DNA of 64,000 nt from Pleurotus djamor (GCA_029747585.1 JAPEVF010000091.1:52083-116082); one strand, 5' to 3'. Numbered from the stretch's first letter, positions 50,052 through 61,080 are shown. A program made the numbers and translations. The notes: generated by a model not told the origin, from the sequence alone.

Positions 50052-50403
50052 ATGTCTTCAGCCAACGATTCAGCAAAGCCAGTGCGACCGACGCAGACAC
50101 TCACAGAGCATATCCATGCTATGCCCGGATCAAAAGACTGCTTTTCTTGCAGAGTGGTTGGGACGGGGACTTTTGCTGGAGTCGGCACCTACGCACTGTA
50201 TCAATCTCGAGCAGCGGCTCCCGGAACGCCAATGCAAAAACGTTTTGTCGCGGGTTTAGGCGTCTGTNAGTCGCGATGTCAAGCTCCTGCTGTTCTTACT
50301 CAAAATCATCTTCTCACAGGTCTTCTTGTGGGTGGTGTCATTAGATGGTATCAATGTAAGTTTTGCCTTTCGATATTCGCAANTTACTNACCATCCGTCA
50401 GAG
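50052..50403 (+). CDS. DMAC1/Dmo2-like (DUF4536) mitochondrial membrane protein
   Basis: Three exons (50052-50265, 50320-50355, 50402-50403) give 83 aa; the stop codon TAG is split T|AG by the last intron. The family signature 'DCFSCRVVGTGTFAGVGTYALY' (Cys-x2-Cys before a Gly-rich helix) and a second hydrophobic helix LGVCLLVGGVIRWYQ are present. In animals DMAC1 helps assemble complex I; fungal relatives are named Dmo2. If the last intron is not removed, the frame would run on a few residues to TNA near 50388. Small size and two TM helices fit an inner-membrane protein. Confidence 0.75.
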
Positions 50404-51012
50404 AATATGCATGTGCACAATTTCTGTATAAGCTTTCGTCATGCCCTAGAATCACCGGATAGCTGGGATCTCAATGCCTTTCTTGCGCGCGTTGATCCAC
50501 CTTCCTCGGTGGTCATGCGGTTTGTTGCTTTCCTGCGGACCGACATTCATCCAATTACACGGCGGCCATGTAGCCTCCACCTTGTGAGNCCAGTNAACCC
50601 ACCAGCTGCTCCTCGGGATGTTCCATGGCATCTCAATTCCCGAAGAAAGAGGNGAGCGTGGCGCCATACTTTGCCAAGGCCCTGTATCCGAAATGCCAGN
50701 NAGCCAGACNNANNANGTAATGGGTTTGGACTTNTCTTGTCTGCACAGTAAAAACTGTGGTTCTCCCNTCATATTTCGTTAAATTGAGTGATGTTAATAT
50801 NAAATATCCTATGTTTGTTTTGTGAAGTACTAGTGACCTTNNNTNCAAAATGTCAATTCCGACTCCTCGGTGTGCAACGTGCAACGTCCATANCNGACGG
50901 GCGCTTGTGAGTATACCGGTTGTGTCTCGCGCGAGACAGTTCATACTTACGCTTACAAAGGTTATCCCATTCCCAGCAACAATCCGATACTTATAGNCTC
51001 NTCTAGACGGCC
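50404..51012. promoter_or_regulatory. Region upstream of enoyl-CoA hydratase with a perfect palindrome
   Basis: About 600 bp. The 16-bp palindrome TGTCTCGCGCGAGACA at 50923-50938 sits 75 bp before the hydratase ATG and is a candidate operator-like site for a dimeric regulator. The minus-strand frame 50452-50772 is open but unrecognised. Confidence 0.4.
50923..50938. repeat. 16-bp perfect inverted repeat
   Basis: TGTCTCGC followed directly by its reverse complement GCGAGACA. The half site GCGAGACAG recurs at 43410 and 59707. Confidence 0.6.
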
Positions 51013-52059
51013 ATGTCTCGCCTTCTGAGCACCCCAACTTTGCGATCCTCCATTTCTCTCATTGCTCGCACCTCAAAGCAGCGTTCTATCCTTGCCGGAA
51101 CATTGCGCATGATGTCTACAGCAGATTATGAACACATACTTACCTCGAAGCCAGAGGCTGGTGTTTCCCTCATCACCCTGAACCGACCGAGGGCTCTGAA
51201 CGCGCTGTGNTCACCTCTATTCGTCGAGTTGAACGATGCCTTCAAGAANGCNGATGAAGATCCGGAAGTCGGAGCCATCGTCTTGACCGGAAGTGAGAGG
51301 GCTTTCGCAGCTGGTGCGGATATCAAGGAGATGAAGGANAAGCAATGTGNGTACACCTGCCAACCANNGCAGTTGTCTTATATTGATCTAATCATAATAG
51401 TTTCCGATGTCTACAAAAATAACTTCCTCGAGAACTGGGCTACTATGACCAAGATCCGCAAACCTATCATTGCTGCAGTCAGTGGTTATGCTGTAAGGCT
51501 CTTTCATCCACTTTCGCGTAATGTCGCTCATCTTCGTGGGTTTAGCTTGGTGGTGGTTGCGAGCTCGCACTCATGTGTGACATCATCCTCGCCTCACCTA
51601 CCGCCAAGTTCGGCCAACCGGAGATTAACCTCGGAGTCATTCCTGGAGGCGGTGGGTCCCAGCGACTTACCCATGCTATCGGAAAGTCCAGAGCTATGGA
51701 AATCATCCTAACCGGTCGTCAATTCTCCGCTCTGGAGGCAGAGCAATGGGGTATGGTTAGCCGTGTCGTTGAAGAGGGAGAAGGAGCCGTAGTCAAAGAA
51801 GCGGTGTCAATGGCCAAAGAAATCGCGAGCAAGTCACAAATTGCCGTCCAAGCGGCCAAGGAAGTTGTCAATGCAACATACGAACTGAACCTGGCCGAGG
51901 GTTTGAGATTCGAAAGGCGTATTTTCCATGGTATGTTCGCCACGAACGATCAAAAAGAAGGTGAATACGGTTCTTGCTCGTTGTAATCCATACAACCTAA
52001 TTTGTATAGGTATGGCCGCATTCGCCGAAAAGCGCAAGCCAAACTTCACCCATTCCTAA
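51013..52059 (+). CDS. Enoyl-CoA hydratase, mitochondrial
   Basis: Hydrates trans-2-enoyl-CoA in fatty-acid or branched-chain beta-oxidation. The N-terminus MSRLLSTPTLRSSISLIAR is basic and helical, a mitochondrial presequence. Crotonase blocks: LITLNRPRALNAL, AIVLTGSERAFAAGADIKEM (oxyanion-hole AGADI), then after introns YKNNFLENWATMTKIRKPIIAAVSGYA, GGGCELALMCDIILA (first catalytic Glu in CEL), and PEINLGVIPGGGGSQRL (second catalytic Glu in PEI). C-terminus FHGMFATNDQKEGMAAFAEKRKP...HS before TAA at 52057-52059, typical of the family. Four or five exons; total about 285 aa. It converges on a YCII gene, 58 bp between stops. Confidence 0.93.
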
Positions 52060-52117
52060 GTGAACGGTCGCGTTCATCGGGCTGCTTAGAGGGGCGTCAC
52101 TGGCAAGAATGGCAGAA

Positions 52118-52596
52118 TTACGACTTTCTCAGCGTCCCACTAATGACAGTCAGCGCTGTCAGCCCGGTGGTCGGTAGTAAGAATGGAACAAAGCGAACCA
52201 CTTTCTCCTTGTAATATACATCATTTTCCACGAGAGTCTTGACCTCTTCGAGTGTATCTGCCTGGTATATCATCACGGAGCCCTTTGGTTGCTTTTCAGC
52301 TCCCTCCGATATTGATTCCGGTGTTACCATCATGCCTCCGACCTCTCCGTAAACGCCGTTGTTGAGATGAAGTCGCGTGCTAAAATGTGACTGAACTTAC
52401 TGATAACGCCAGAAGCAATTAACGGCTTGACTCCCTCGAGATGCTTCGGCCGTACAGCGAACCTTCTTTGCGCTGATCCACTATCAGTCGTATCAGGTGC
52501 ATAAACGAGGAAGTGGTGATTTCGTGACAATGTGCAAGGGCGAATGCTTGACACCATCGCGCGATGTCTTGACACATGGACAATGCTGCTCAACAT
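52118..52596 (-). CDS. YCII-related domain protein 1
   Basis: From ATG 52596 a basic, Ser-rich leader (possible mitochondrial presequence) precedes HHFLVYAPDTTDSGSAQRR and VRPKHLEGVKPLIASGVI, then after one intron GGMMVTPESISEGAEKQPKG and MIYQADTLEEVKTLVENDVYY. These match the YCII fold (ferredoxin-like alpha-beta barrel, related to muconolactone isomerase), with a His in RPxHLE as the usual conserved residue. The reaction is unknown for most members. The last ~25 residues (RFVPFLLPTTGLTALTVIS) replace the usual 'PFxxA' end. It is adjacent to a second YCII gene in the same orientation. Confidence 0.8.
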
Positions 52597-52742
52597 AACG
52601 AGTGATGATGGGGGTAAGAAGAAAAAGGTTTGTGGGAATACGCAGAGGCAATAATTATACACTTTATTTAACCCTGCATCGGTACTCAAGGAATTGGCGT
52701 TGCGGCGATGAGGGGAAGGATAACAATCTTCTCTGCATCCCA

Positions 52743-53140
52743 CTACGACCACACAATGGTATTAGCTTCGTTTACAGAACACAGTCGATCCCGGACACTC
52801 ACCACACCGCTGGTGTAGTAGATATCCGCCTCCACCGCTTTCTTTACATCCTCTAATGTCTCTGCTTCACAGATGAAAGTCGATCCAATCAATTTCTTCT
52901 CCGCATCGGGCGTAGCGATGGATTCTGGGGTCAAAAGGGCAGCTCCAACGCCTAGATACACATTGGGCATACTGCTGGAAGGAAGCAGCCGATCTATCAC
53001 CCACGAATGAAACCCTTTGCGATGTTCTCCTTTGCCATCTCGAGATGTTGAGGTCGAACAGACAGACGTCGTTCATATGTGCCCTCCTCCGTCTTGTCTG
53101 GTGCGTAGACGAAGAATCGTTGAGGGGTTTGAGCAGACAT
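52743..53140 (-). CDS. YCII-related domain protein 2
   Basis: Reads MSAQTPQRFFVYAPDKTEEGTYERRLSVRPQHLEMAKENIAKGF, then after an intron VGAALLTPESIATPD and IGSTFICEAETLEDVKKAVEADIYYTSGV. It shares the FxVYAPD, RPxHLE, G-x3-TPESI and A-x-TLE-x-V blocks with its neighbour, so the two are tandem duplicates. It lacks the leader seen in copy 1 and is likely cytosolic; an upstream in-frame ATG at 53188 would add 16 residues. The 3' end is not certain: a splice near 52800 followed by a short exon ending VWS and TAG at 52743 is the best reading. Confidence 0.75.
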
Positions 53141-53454
53141 GGGAGCTACTGTAGAAGGAATTACTTTCCCTGTCTGACTGTCATCCATCCGTCGTGACTT
53201 GACTAGCCACACGGTACTGGAGCCGGTCACGATCCCTTTGCGAGTTTTCCAACACCGTTCGGCCAAACATAGGCCGATTGGTAGACGGGAAATCTATATC
53301 TCCAATCGTGAGTGCATGTGTGCTATTTATCCTGAAATTATCATCATGATCACTTTAGCCGTCTTTCCTACTCGTGCCCAACTAAGATACATCAAGCCTT
53401 ATCAGCTGGACAGGTTGGAACGACAACATTCATTCAACATTGCGACTAAAATAC

Positions 53455-53986
53455 TTATGCTGTAGAAACACGGTCAGCGCCGCACTCAGTGCGTCTCCTT
53501 CGGAATTGCAGCTCGCGGCCACTTTTCTTCAATGATCTCGTGAGCCTATCTTTCAAGCTGGCGATGACTACACATATATCGACCTCCAGCTGTAAATGAC
53601 CCTGCGTTGAAGGACAATNNCAAGGTACCGGGTTCTGTCCAAGTATGCTGTGTGCAGGAGTGCTCGCCGTGTGACCGTCTCCCAGTGATGGCGATATTGA
53701 AGACATCATCGTCGTACATGGTGACATTTGCGGCCCATTCTAGTTCATGCACGTTATTCAACTCGGAAAGCCCCATGTTGAACGGTAGCACCGTCCTTAT
53801 AGGAATGCCGATACTTGCCTGCCAGAGGTAACCTTCATCTTCGATACGGCACGCATAAGCGATATAGGCAACTAATTGAAGGTACACAGGAAGCGATCTT
53901 AGATGACCCGTTTGGCATCCCCATTGGCGTTCATCGAATTTGGACTCACCATGAGCGAACACCAAGATGGAACCTCGAAGCCTCAT
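53455..53986 (-). CDS. Hypothetical protein, unrecognised
   Basis: An open frame of ~150 residues starting MRLRGSILVFAHGES, with GRRSHGEHSC and FTAGGRYMCS segments, then a basic end. Possible introns with weak signals lie near 53890-53820. No domain is recognised, no signal peptide is clear, and it starts only 62 bp from the divergent P450 gene. It may be part of that promoter, or a small real gene. Confidence 0.3.
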
Positions 53987-54003
53987 GTCGTATTATTCAA
54001 ATC

Positions 54004-54010
54004 TATATAA
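54004..54010 (+). promoter_or_regulatory. TATA box of the P450 gene
   Basis: TATATAA, 39 bp upstream of the ATG at 54049. Confidence 0.5.
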
Positions 54011-54048
54011 GGATGCCGTGCCGTTGATGAAGCTCTTCCCCGTACTCC

Positions 54049-56283
54049 ATGGATACTCTTACTCTACAGCGCCTTGCCCTTGTGTCCCTGCTTGCGGCCG
54101 TCTATGTCCTCTACAGGCGATACCGTCGCATCTCGGTCGTCAGTCGCTTGCGGGGGCCAACCCCGTACTCCTTCCTATTAGGTATGTCTCTGCCCCATAG
54201 CGCACCTTACGTGATTCGTAGCAATGAGCTCATTTCCTCCAGGTAATCTCAAGGAACTATTTCAATCTCAAGGAGGAGAGGCAGACTTCCAGTGGCAGCG
54301 ACAATATGGTGGTGTCGTCCGTATCAAAGGATTAATGGGTGTACGTAGATGCAACTCTAGGGACGCTGAGCACCTGTCGTGTCTTTTCCACTGACCCTCA
54401 CCAACAGGAAGATAGACTGATGATCTCAGACCCCAAAGCCCTTCAATACATCCTCCATACATCGGGGTATAACTTCCTCAAATGGCCTGAAAGAACTGAA
54501 CTTTCCCGCATTCTTATGGGCCGAGGACTCTTGTGGGCGGATGGTACGTCCCATATTTTTCTTTCTAGCATCTGCCGGACGCCCCATGCCTTCATTAGGG
54601 GAAATACACAAGCGACAAAGAAAAGTGATGCTTCCTGGATTCGGAGGTCGGTTAAACTTCACCTCCAACTTCCTTCCCTCCGTTTCTGATGCTTCTCCTC
54701 AGCTCCTGATGCCAAGTCCTACGTCCCCCTATTTCACAAAATAGCAGAAGAGGTAGCCACATTCCCTTATCAAGCCTGCGGCTCCGCTAACGCCTCGCCT
54801 TTACCCAGCTTTCCTCGCGATGGGAGGATATCATCAGCGCTGCGCCAAATCAGACCACTGTTCTAGATATTCCGCATTGGCTTGCACGAGCTACTTTAGA
54901 CGCAATAGGAGAAGGTAGCTACCTTCTGTCACCTCTGTCGGCTGGCTAATTCCTCTTCCTTCTTGCTCTGAACAGCTGCCTTCGACTATCAGTTCGGAGC
55001 GCTGAACAACACCAAAAATGACTTTGCCGAATCCTACTTCGGTTTAATGTATGGTCTATCCTTTGCCCTTCTCCCTGATTTACTGAATATCTGCTATGAC
55101 CAGGACTAACACTATCGGATCTCCTCCCGATCTCGCTATAGTTCTGTCTGCGATACTACCTCCTTGGGCCCTTCGATTAATGTCGAAGTACTCCCCTGCC
55201 AAAAACCGGGCCCATGCCCGTTATGCCGCGCGTGTGGCGAACGGCGTGGCGGCGGATCTGATCAACTCTAAGTCAGTCAAAGCGAATGCGTCTGAGGACG
55301 AACGGAGTAAACTCACCGACGAGGAGCTGGTCGCTGAGCTGAGGACCATCCTTCTAGCTGGGCATGAAACCGTAGCCCTCACACTCGTCTGGACGATCTT
55401 AGAGCTCGCCCGAAACCCTCAGGTACAACATCAATTGCGCGCAGAGATCAAGCAGACAGAGCGTGCGCTTCACGGTCGGAGACTATCTGCGACAGATCTC
55501 GATGGCATGCCATATCTATCTGCCGTCCTCAAAGTATGTCTTGTTCTGAGCGTCGAAGATTGCGGTTTTCATGCTCATTTTTCGTCTAGGAATCAATGAG
55601 GTTTCACCCAGCGCTTTATCATACCTATCGGTTCGCTGTGAAGGACGACGTTTTACCGCTTTCAAATCCAATCGTCGATACGAACGGCGATACTCTTACT
55701 GAGATTTCGATACCACGGGGGACCAAGTTAATCATGTCGATTGCTGCATATCACAGGTAAGTACAGTCGAAGTTCCGACACACGTTGGGAGCTGACTAGA
55801 TCGATCATTTGCGTCGACCGACGCAGGAACAAAGATATCTTTGGCGAAGACGTGGATGTATTCATCCCCGAGCGTTGGCTCAAAGATAGTCAGGGCAAAG
55901 GCCCGAGTCTTGGTGTCTATGGCAATTTGTAAGTTCTCAATATCACCTCGGATATCACCTCCATTGACTGGTGTCCTACTTCCTCCAGGCTGAGTTTCAC
56001 CGGAGGTGTACGCACTTGTATCGGTTGGCGGCTCGCGTACGTCTGCTTTCTTTCTCGGTCTGACTCTGCCATATCAATAAATATCTCAACGAACTTCAAT
56101 AGGATCTACGAATGTCTGACATTTATCGTCGAGCTTGTGAGCAAGTTCGAGTTCGATACAACTGATGACGTGAATACAAGGCTCAGGCGCGAAGCTTGCC
56201 TGGTGATGCTGCCGACACTGGAAGGAGAGGAACATAAAGGGGAGCAGCTTCCTATTAGTGTAACTCTGGCACTGACGGAGTAA
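54049..56283 (+). CDS. Cytochrome P450 monooxygenase
   Basis: Heme-thiolate monooxygenase held in the ER membrane. The N-terminal anchor is LALVSLLAAVYVLYRRY, followed by a Pro-hinge RLRGPTPYSFLLG. I-helix motif LLAGHETVALTLVW (A/GGxE/DT), K-helix ExxR in KESMRFHP, PERF-like FIPERWL, and the heme loop FTGGVRTCIGWRLA with the axial Cys are all intact. About ten exons; the last begins after CGGCTCGC|GTACGT (56034) and ends at TAA 56281-56283. The N-terminal half (54250-54750) has several short introns that I placed only roughly. Basidiomycete P450s of this look (CYP5150/5037-like) act on hydrocarbons and aromatics; the substrate is not predictable here. Confidence 0.92.
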
Positions 56284-56781
56284 AGTGTCGTTGCTTCTCC
56301 ACAATCTTGTCTGATGATCCAACGATCCTTCATGAAATTTTTCCCCAACTCGAAGCAAACAGTCATTGACTCCGAAATTGAGATTATATTAGATATAATT
56401 TGGCAATAACGCAGAAAAAGGTGAAGATAGAGCAGAGGACGAGATATCAACAGAACATGCAAGACAGATATGCGAGGAGAGACTACAACAAAAGCCCAAG
56501 AAAAGGAAATAGACATGATAGCAAGTTGAAACCGATGCGAAGAATGCGATTGAGGATATGCGACGAGAAAGGAGGAAAAGGCATATAGTGAGGGTATCAT
56601 TGACAAGGATGCGTAATGGGTATGCAATTGAGATGGGAAATGGGAAATGAAAGAAAGATACCAGATAGAACAGAAATTAAGGGCGATAACTATTAATGAA
56701 GGGAAGATGAGAAGAAAGAAAGGCATAGAGAAATGAAAGCATAATTGACGCATGTCCGCGTCAGGGGTGACGATGATGTGC
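56284..56781. other. A-rich convergent 3' region
   Basis: About 500 bp between the stops of the P450 and the one-TM gene, purine-rich on the plus strand. No gene or repeat is seen; it presumably holds both 3' UTRs. Confidence 0.5.
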
Positions 56782-57606
56782 TTAGGCGCGAATGCGTCGG
56801 GACTTTAGAGGTGCGACGGGGGCGTTCTCCTTATCAGCCCTGGTTCGAGAAGGTCGAGTCGATTTAGCGGTACGCTTTGGTGCGTAAATGTGTTCGTGAT
56901 TGTGGGAGGTCTCCTTAACAGTAGAATCCTTCCTCCATATACGTCCTTCTTCAGCAGACTGAAGTTGTTGATCTGCATAGACTTCCTTTAGCGGTGCACG
57001 CACGAGGAGTGCCGCGGCGGCTAACTTTGATGGTTTCGGTGTCGGTGGAAGAGGAATAGTTGGTTTGGGCAGAGGACACAAAGGAAGGAGGCTAGGATGG
57101 CGAGGCGTGGAATGATAATGGGTCGCAATGGGTGGAGGACGAGCAGGAAGCCAAATAGGGGACGGCGATGAGAGTACGCGCGAGTCGATATTGATAGGGG
57201 TAGGGGTTATGTAGACAGGGCAAGGAGCATAATTTACTAGCCCTGGGACGGCATGCAGGGGAAGGGGAATGGTGCGATGTATGGGTTGAAAGAGCTGGCT
57301 ATTCCTCCGGATCGTTACTGGCTCGGGTAGGCTCAACGAGCAACTCTGAGGGCGTGTCTTCTCGACTTGCTCCTAAAATCAATCGAGCAATGAGTGCGAC
57401 GAATGGAACAAAGGTTATCATGAACTTACCATGAAAGAAATTCCACGTTCAACAGAACGTTCGTCGATGAAGTTGAGGATATAACACATAGCCTTCCACG
57501 CTCCGTAGACGAAGGACAAGATGACGAGGAGGATCACGGCGCAGATGAGGGCACCTTGAATGGTGAATGGGGATGGGAGGGCAGGAGTACGAGTGAGGAA
57601 CGACAT
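56782..57606 (-). CDS. Single-pass membrane protein with Pro-rich tail, unknown function
   Basis: Two exons (57606-57430, 57372-56782). The N-terminus MSFLTRTPALPSPFTIQG precedes one strong TM helix (ALICAVILLVILSFVYGAW, residues ~18-36); the rest, ~215 residues, is presumably cytosolic. It is Pro-rich (VPGLVNYAPCPVYITPTP, LPLPPTPKPSK). The C-terminus has RTRADKENAPVAPLKSRRIRA; KEN followed by a Pro-rich stretch resembles an APC/C KEN box. No family is recognised. It lies between the P450 and the hydrolases, transcribed convergently with the P450. Confidence 0.65.
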
Positions 57607-58429
57607 ATGTGCTGAGTGCTGATGCGCTGTATATAATGGCGGTATGGGTTCAACAATAGAGAGAAGGGAGGGAACGCAAGCACGGGCTGGTTATACCATG
57701 GTGATAGGGGGTACCGATGAGGCTGACTTCCGTTAGTGTGACGCGTCCCGTGGGCCTGCCGTTGACATTTTCCAAAATATGACGCAGATACCATACTGTA
57801 TGGATAGCTCAGCCCGATTCATGATAGTAGCAGCAAGCGAATAGGCGACCCGACGGTAGTTTCACGCATCGTACACTGCACAGGAGACTAGAGGACACAC
57901 ATCATGTGACCGCGCGATAAAGAAAGGAGCCATTTAGGGGAGCAGTCTTCCATGCATTCAACCAAGGGACCAGCCTCCGGGGAGCGCGAAGGGAAGCCAC
58001 CAGATTGGGTTTAGCAGCACAAGGAAGTGCGAGAGCGATCCTCCAGTGTAACGTTGCACGGAGTTACAGGTCGGCCAAAGGTTTGCATGTTGCCAAACAG
58101 CTGTGACCTGCATATCAAGACTCACACGTCGCCAACCAGTCATTGCGTACCAGTAGACGGTATTGTGAGGCTGTTTGCTAAGCTGTCTTGATGAAAGCAA
58201 GATGAAAGTTGGAGGAAAGGAACAGTCAAAACGCGGATTTAGGCGCCTCTGTTTTGTGTTGGCAACCACCACATCCGGTTGAAAGCGGTGGCCTTCATGC
58301 CTTTCATTATCTGCATTGCTTCACACTTAAAAGACCCCTTGTGTGCCACCAAAGTATAAATTCTCACCGCTCAGTCCTCGCCTCTGTCATTGAATCCTTC
58401 TCTCGTCCCACCAACTGTCATCCATCCAA
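57607..58429. promoter_or_regulatory. Divergent promoter region upstream of dienelactone hydrolase 1
   Basis: About 820 bp between divergent starts. TATAAA at 58355-58360 lies 70 bp before the hydrolase ATG. The minus frame 57958-58272 has no recognised protein. Confidence 0.5.
58355..58360 (+). promoter_or_regulatory. TATA box of dienelactone hydrolase 1
   Basis: TATAAA, 70 bp upstream of the ATG at 58430. Confidence 0.5.
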
Positions 58430-59532
58430 ATGAGTTGCCCCGACTGTGTCAAAGGAGCCTATCTCCCAGGCGAGCCATCAGGAAAGATGGGATTCAAGGG
58501 GGCGTACTACTCTGCAGCACCAAAGGTACAGACGGAAGGCGATAAACCAGGTTCACCGTTGAACAATGATAGCGCTGTGGTCCTTCTCACTGACGGGTAT
58601 GGCTTGCCACTCAAGAATTGCAAGATCATCGCAGACACGTTGGCTCAGAGACTTGGGTGTGACGTTTGGGTCCCTGATATCCTCGACGGTATGTCAATTA
58701 CGACTGTGTCAAGCCTGCCTTGTTTACTGAAACTCTGATGCAAGGTCGACCACTGGTCGACTTGGATAGCTTACTCCTTCCAGACAGAGCCGGTGTTAAG
58801 ATGACTATCTCGGATTGGGTTAAATTCATTCTAGCGGCTATTCCCAAAGTGCCTGCATTCCTTCATAGTACCTCCTCGAAAGCGGATGCCCGTATACACG
58901 GCGTGAGGTTCTCTCATGTCACCCATGCGAAGTTCGACTCAGTTCTTGAAACAGTTCATCACAGGCCTAAGGGAGGACAAGAAGTACACCAAGATCGGGG
59001 CCGTGGGGTAAGTCCCATTCGACAAACACAGAAACGCGTTAATCTCTTTCTAGTTATTGTTTCGGCGGCGCTGCCTCCATCCGACTTGCCTCACATCCGG
59101 AGCTCATCGACTGTGCCGTCATATGTCATCCTGGCCCTCACAGCGTGAAAGAGGTTGAACGGATAAAGGTCCCCGTTTCATGGGCTTGTGCGGAAGGTGT
59201 GTATGTGCATTCATGGGCCCTTTCCATTTTTCCACCTAAAATACATCTCCCTCCTCAAGAGGACCTCTTCTTCTCCAAGAAAGCCAGACTAGCGGCTGAG
59301 GGCACCCTTGCCCGTCGCGACGGCCAGCCAACCTTCGTTGATCACCAGTTTGTCGACTACAAAGGTAGTAATTTACTCTCCATACCTAACGTCTTTCACT
59401 GAACAAATGTGGTCATCCACAGGTACGACACATGGCTTTGCTGCGAGACCGAATTTGGAGGTAGCCGATGTGAAGACCGCGTTTGAAGGTGCTTTGACGC
59501 AGGCTGTCGAGTGGTTCTCGAAGCATCTTTGA
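58430..59532 (+). CDS. Dienelactone hydrolase family protein 1
   Basis: Alpha/beta hydrolase of the DLH family; the bacterial enzymes open dienelactone rings in chloroaromatic breakdown. Six exons (first 58430-58688, second 58745-58902, third 58943-59007, fourth from 59054, fifth 59270-59364, sixth 59423-59532). Start MSCPDCVKGAYLPGEPSG; AVVLLTDGYGLPLKNCKII; nucleophile elbow GYCFGGAAS (Cys of G-x-C-x-G-G) made across an intron; CAVICHPG; the Asp-bearing strand VPVSWACAEEDLFF; and the catalytic His in TTHGFAARPNL. No signal peptide: cytosolic. A tandem copy follows 242 bp downstream with the same exon plan. Confidence 0.93.
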
Positions 59533-59706
59533 ATGGTCATTTCTTTCTTTCATGTCATCATATATGGACTCCTACATACAACCTACATAAGTAATTTACT
59601 TTACATGGGCTCAAGGTGTGGATTTGAGGTATCTTCGTTCGTACGCATACCAATATCATATCTCTTCATATTTTGTTATCTCCTTACTCCGTGTGCACTT
59701 ACTTCC

Positions 59707-59715
59707 GCGAGACAG
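59707..59715 (+). promoter_or_regulatory. GCGAGACAG element before dienelactone hydrolase 2
   Basis: The same 9-mer as in the palindrome at 50923-50938, here 59 bp before the ATG at 59774. Possible shared site; unproven. Confidence 0.25.
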
Positions 59716-59773
59716 TCAGGTGTATTTATAGCACAGTGAGTCCGAGTCATTGTCGCTTTTTGCCTCTTACCGT

Positions 59774-60927
59774 ATGTTAACCTGTCCCGATTGCCTCAAA
59801 GGAGCCCTCCTTCCCGGAGAACCTTCGGGATACATAGGCTTCAAGGGAGCGTATTACGCACCTGCATTAAGCCGTAACGTCGCACCGGACGACCAGGATA
59901 GCACTGATGCCTTCCAGCCCGGGGGTAACCCCACCACCGCTGTCGTACTTCTCACCGATGGCTATGGACTCAAACTCAAGAACTGCAAAATAATCGCCGA
60001 TACACTTTCTCAGAAGCTTGGATGCGATGTTTGGATACCAGACATCTTCGACGGTGCGTATGCCTTCGAGTTCTTTGGACATTCACTGACCACCCATTTT
60101 CATTCTCTAGGTCGCCCACTTATTGATAGACTTCTTCTACCTGAAAGAGCGGGCGTGAAGATGACATTCGTGGGATGGGCCCGCTTCATCTTCTTCACGT
60201 TGCTGAAGCTGCCCGCTTTCTTGCATAGCACACCAGCGAAAGCCGATGTGCGCATTCACTATGTAAGTCCCTCATTCCGGTCTTCGACCGCTGAGCAATC
60301 AGACCGCTCAAACTTTGTAATACACTAGTTCTTGAAGGGTCTCCAGAATCAGAAGGGGTACACCAACATCGGCGTCGTCGGGTAAGTCCACGCGTTATAA
60401 GCACGATTGGGTCTAGACTGACCGGTCGTGTCTTCGTTCAGATACTGCTTCGGCGGCGCAGCTGCCCTTCGCCTGGCATCCAAACCAGATTTAATCCGTT
60501 GTGCGGTTATCTGTCACCCTGGGTTGAGAAACACGAAAGATGTGGCTCTAGCGAAAGTACCGGTTTCTTGGGCTTGTGCTGAAGGTACGTTCACTCGATA
60601 CCAACGTCCTCGTTTGTCAAAGCTTGTAACCAACAACTGGACCCCTTCAGACGACCTATTCTTTTCGCACAAAGTGCGTCTGGAAGCTGAAGCTGTCCTA
60701 TCGCGGAAGGAAGACTCGGTAGACTATGAGTTCGTGGATTACAAAGGTAAACTTCACTCGAGACACGTCCTTCTCGTCATCGCATGGTTTGTTCAATGCC
60801 TGTGGATTTAGGAACAACCCATGGATTCGCGGCCCGTCCCAATCTCGCTATCCCAGAGGTAAAGGAAGCTTTTGACGGGGCTCTAAGCCAGACCGTGGAG
60901 TGGTTTAGAAAGTACTTGATAAGATAG
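59774..60927 (+). CDS. Dienelactone hydrolase family protein 2
   Basis: Paralogue of the gene just upstream. MLTCPDCLKGALLPGEPSG aligns with its neighbour from the first Cys; an in-frame upstream reading has no ATG. TAVVLLTDGYGLKLKNCKII, LSQKLGCDVWIPDIFDG, nucleophile GYCFGGAAALRLAS, VICHPG, VPVSWACAEDDLFF and the His motif TTHGFAARPNL are all intact, so both copies should be active. Introns fall at the same places as in copy 1. It has a 10-residue longer loop (DDQDSTDAFQPGG) before the first beta strand, and ends EWFRKYLIR. A run of ten Gs follows the stop (60933-60942). Confidence 0.92.
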
Positions 60928-61080
60928 TTTTTGGGGGGGGGGAGAAGTCACTCGTCGAAAAGCAAGTGCAGCCACCAACAATTACAAACAACATAGATAG
61001 CTAAAAATTCCAACGAAATTTCTGCTGAATAAATTACATTCGCGTCCCCAATCCCCCTCCCTCTATCTATCCCCTCTGCG

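Noticed and set aside
50452..50772. Minus-strand open frame with Trp-rich N-part (MPWNIPRSSWWV)
   Set aside because: No family recognised, no supported splice sites, Ns upstream, and a Trp excess as expected opposite a Pro-rich reading. Kept only as a possible small gene.
60933..60942. Run of ten G as a structural element
   Set aside because: Lies just after the stop of dienelactone hydrolase 2, a plain homopolymer; not enough G tracts for a quadruplex.
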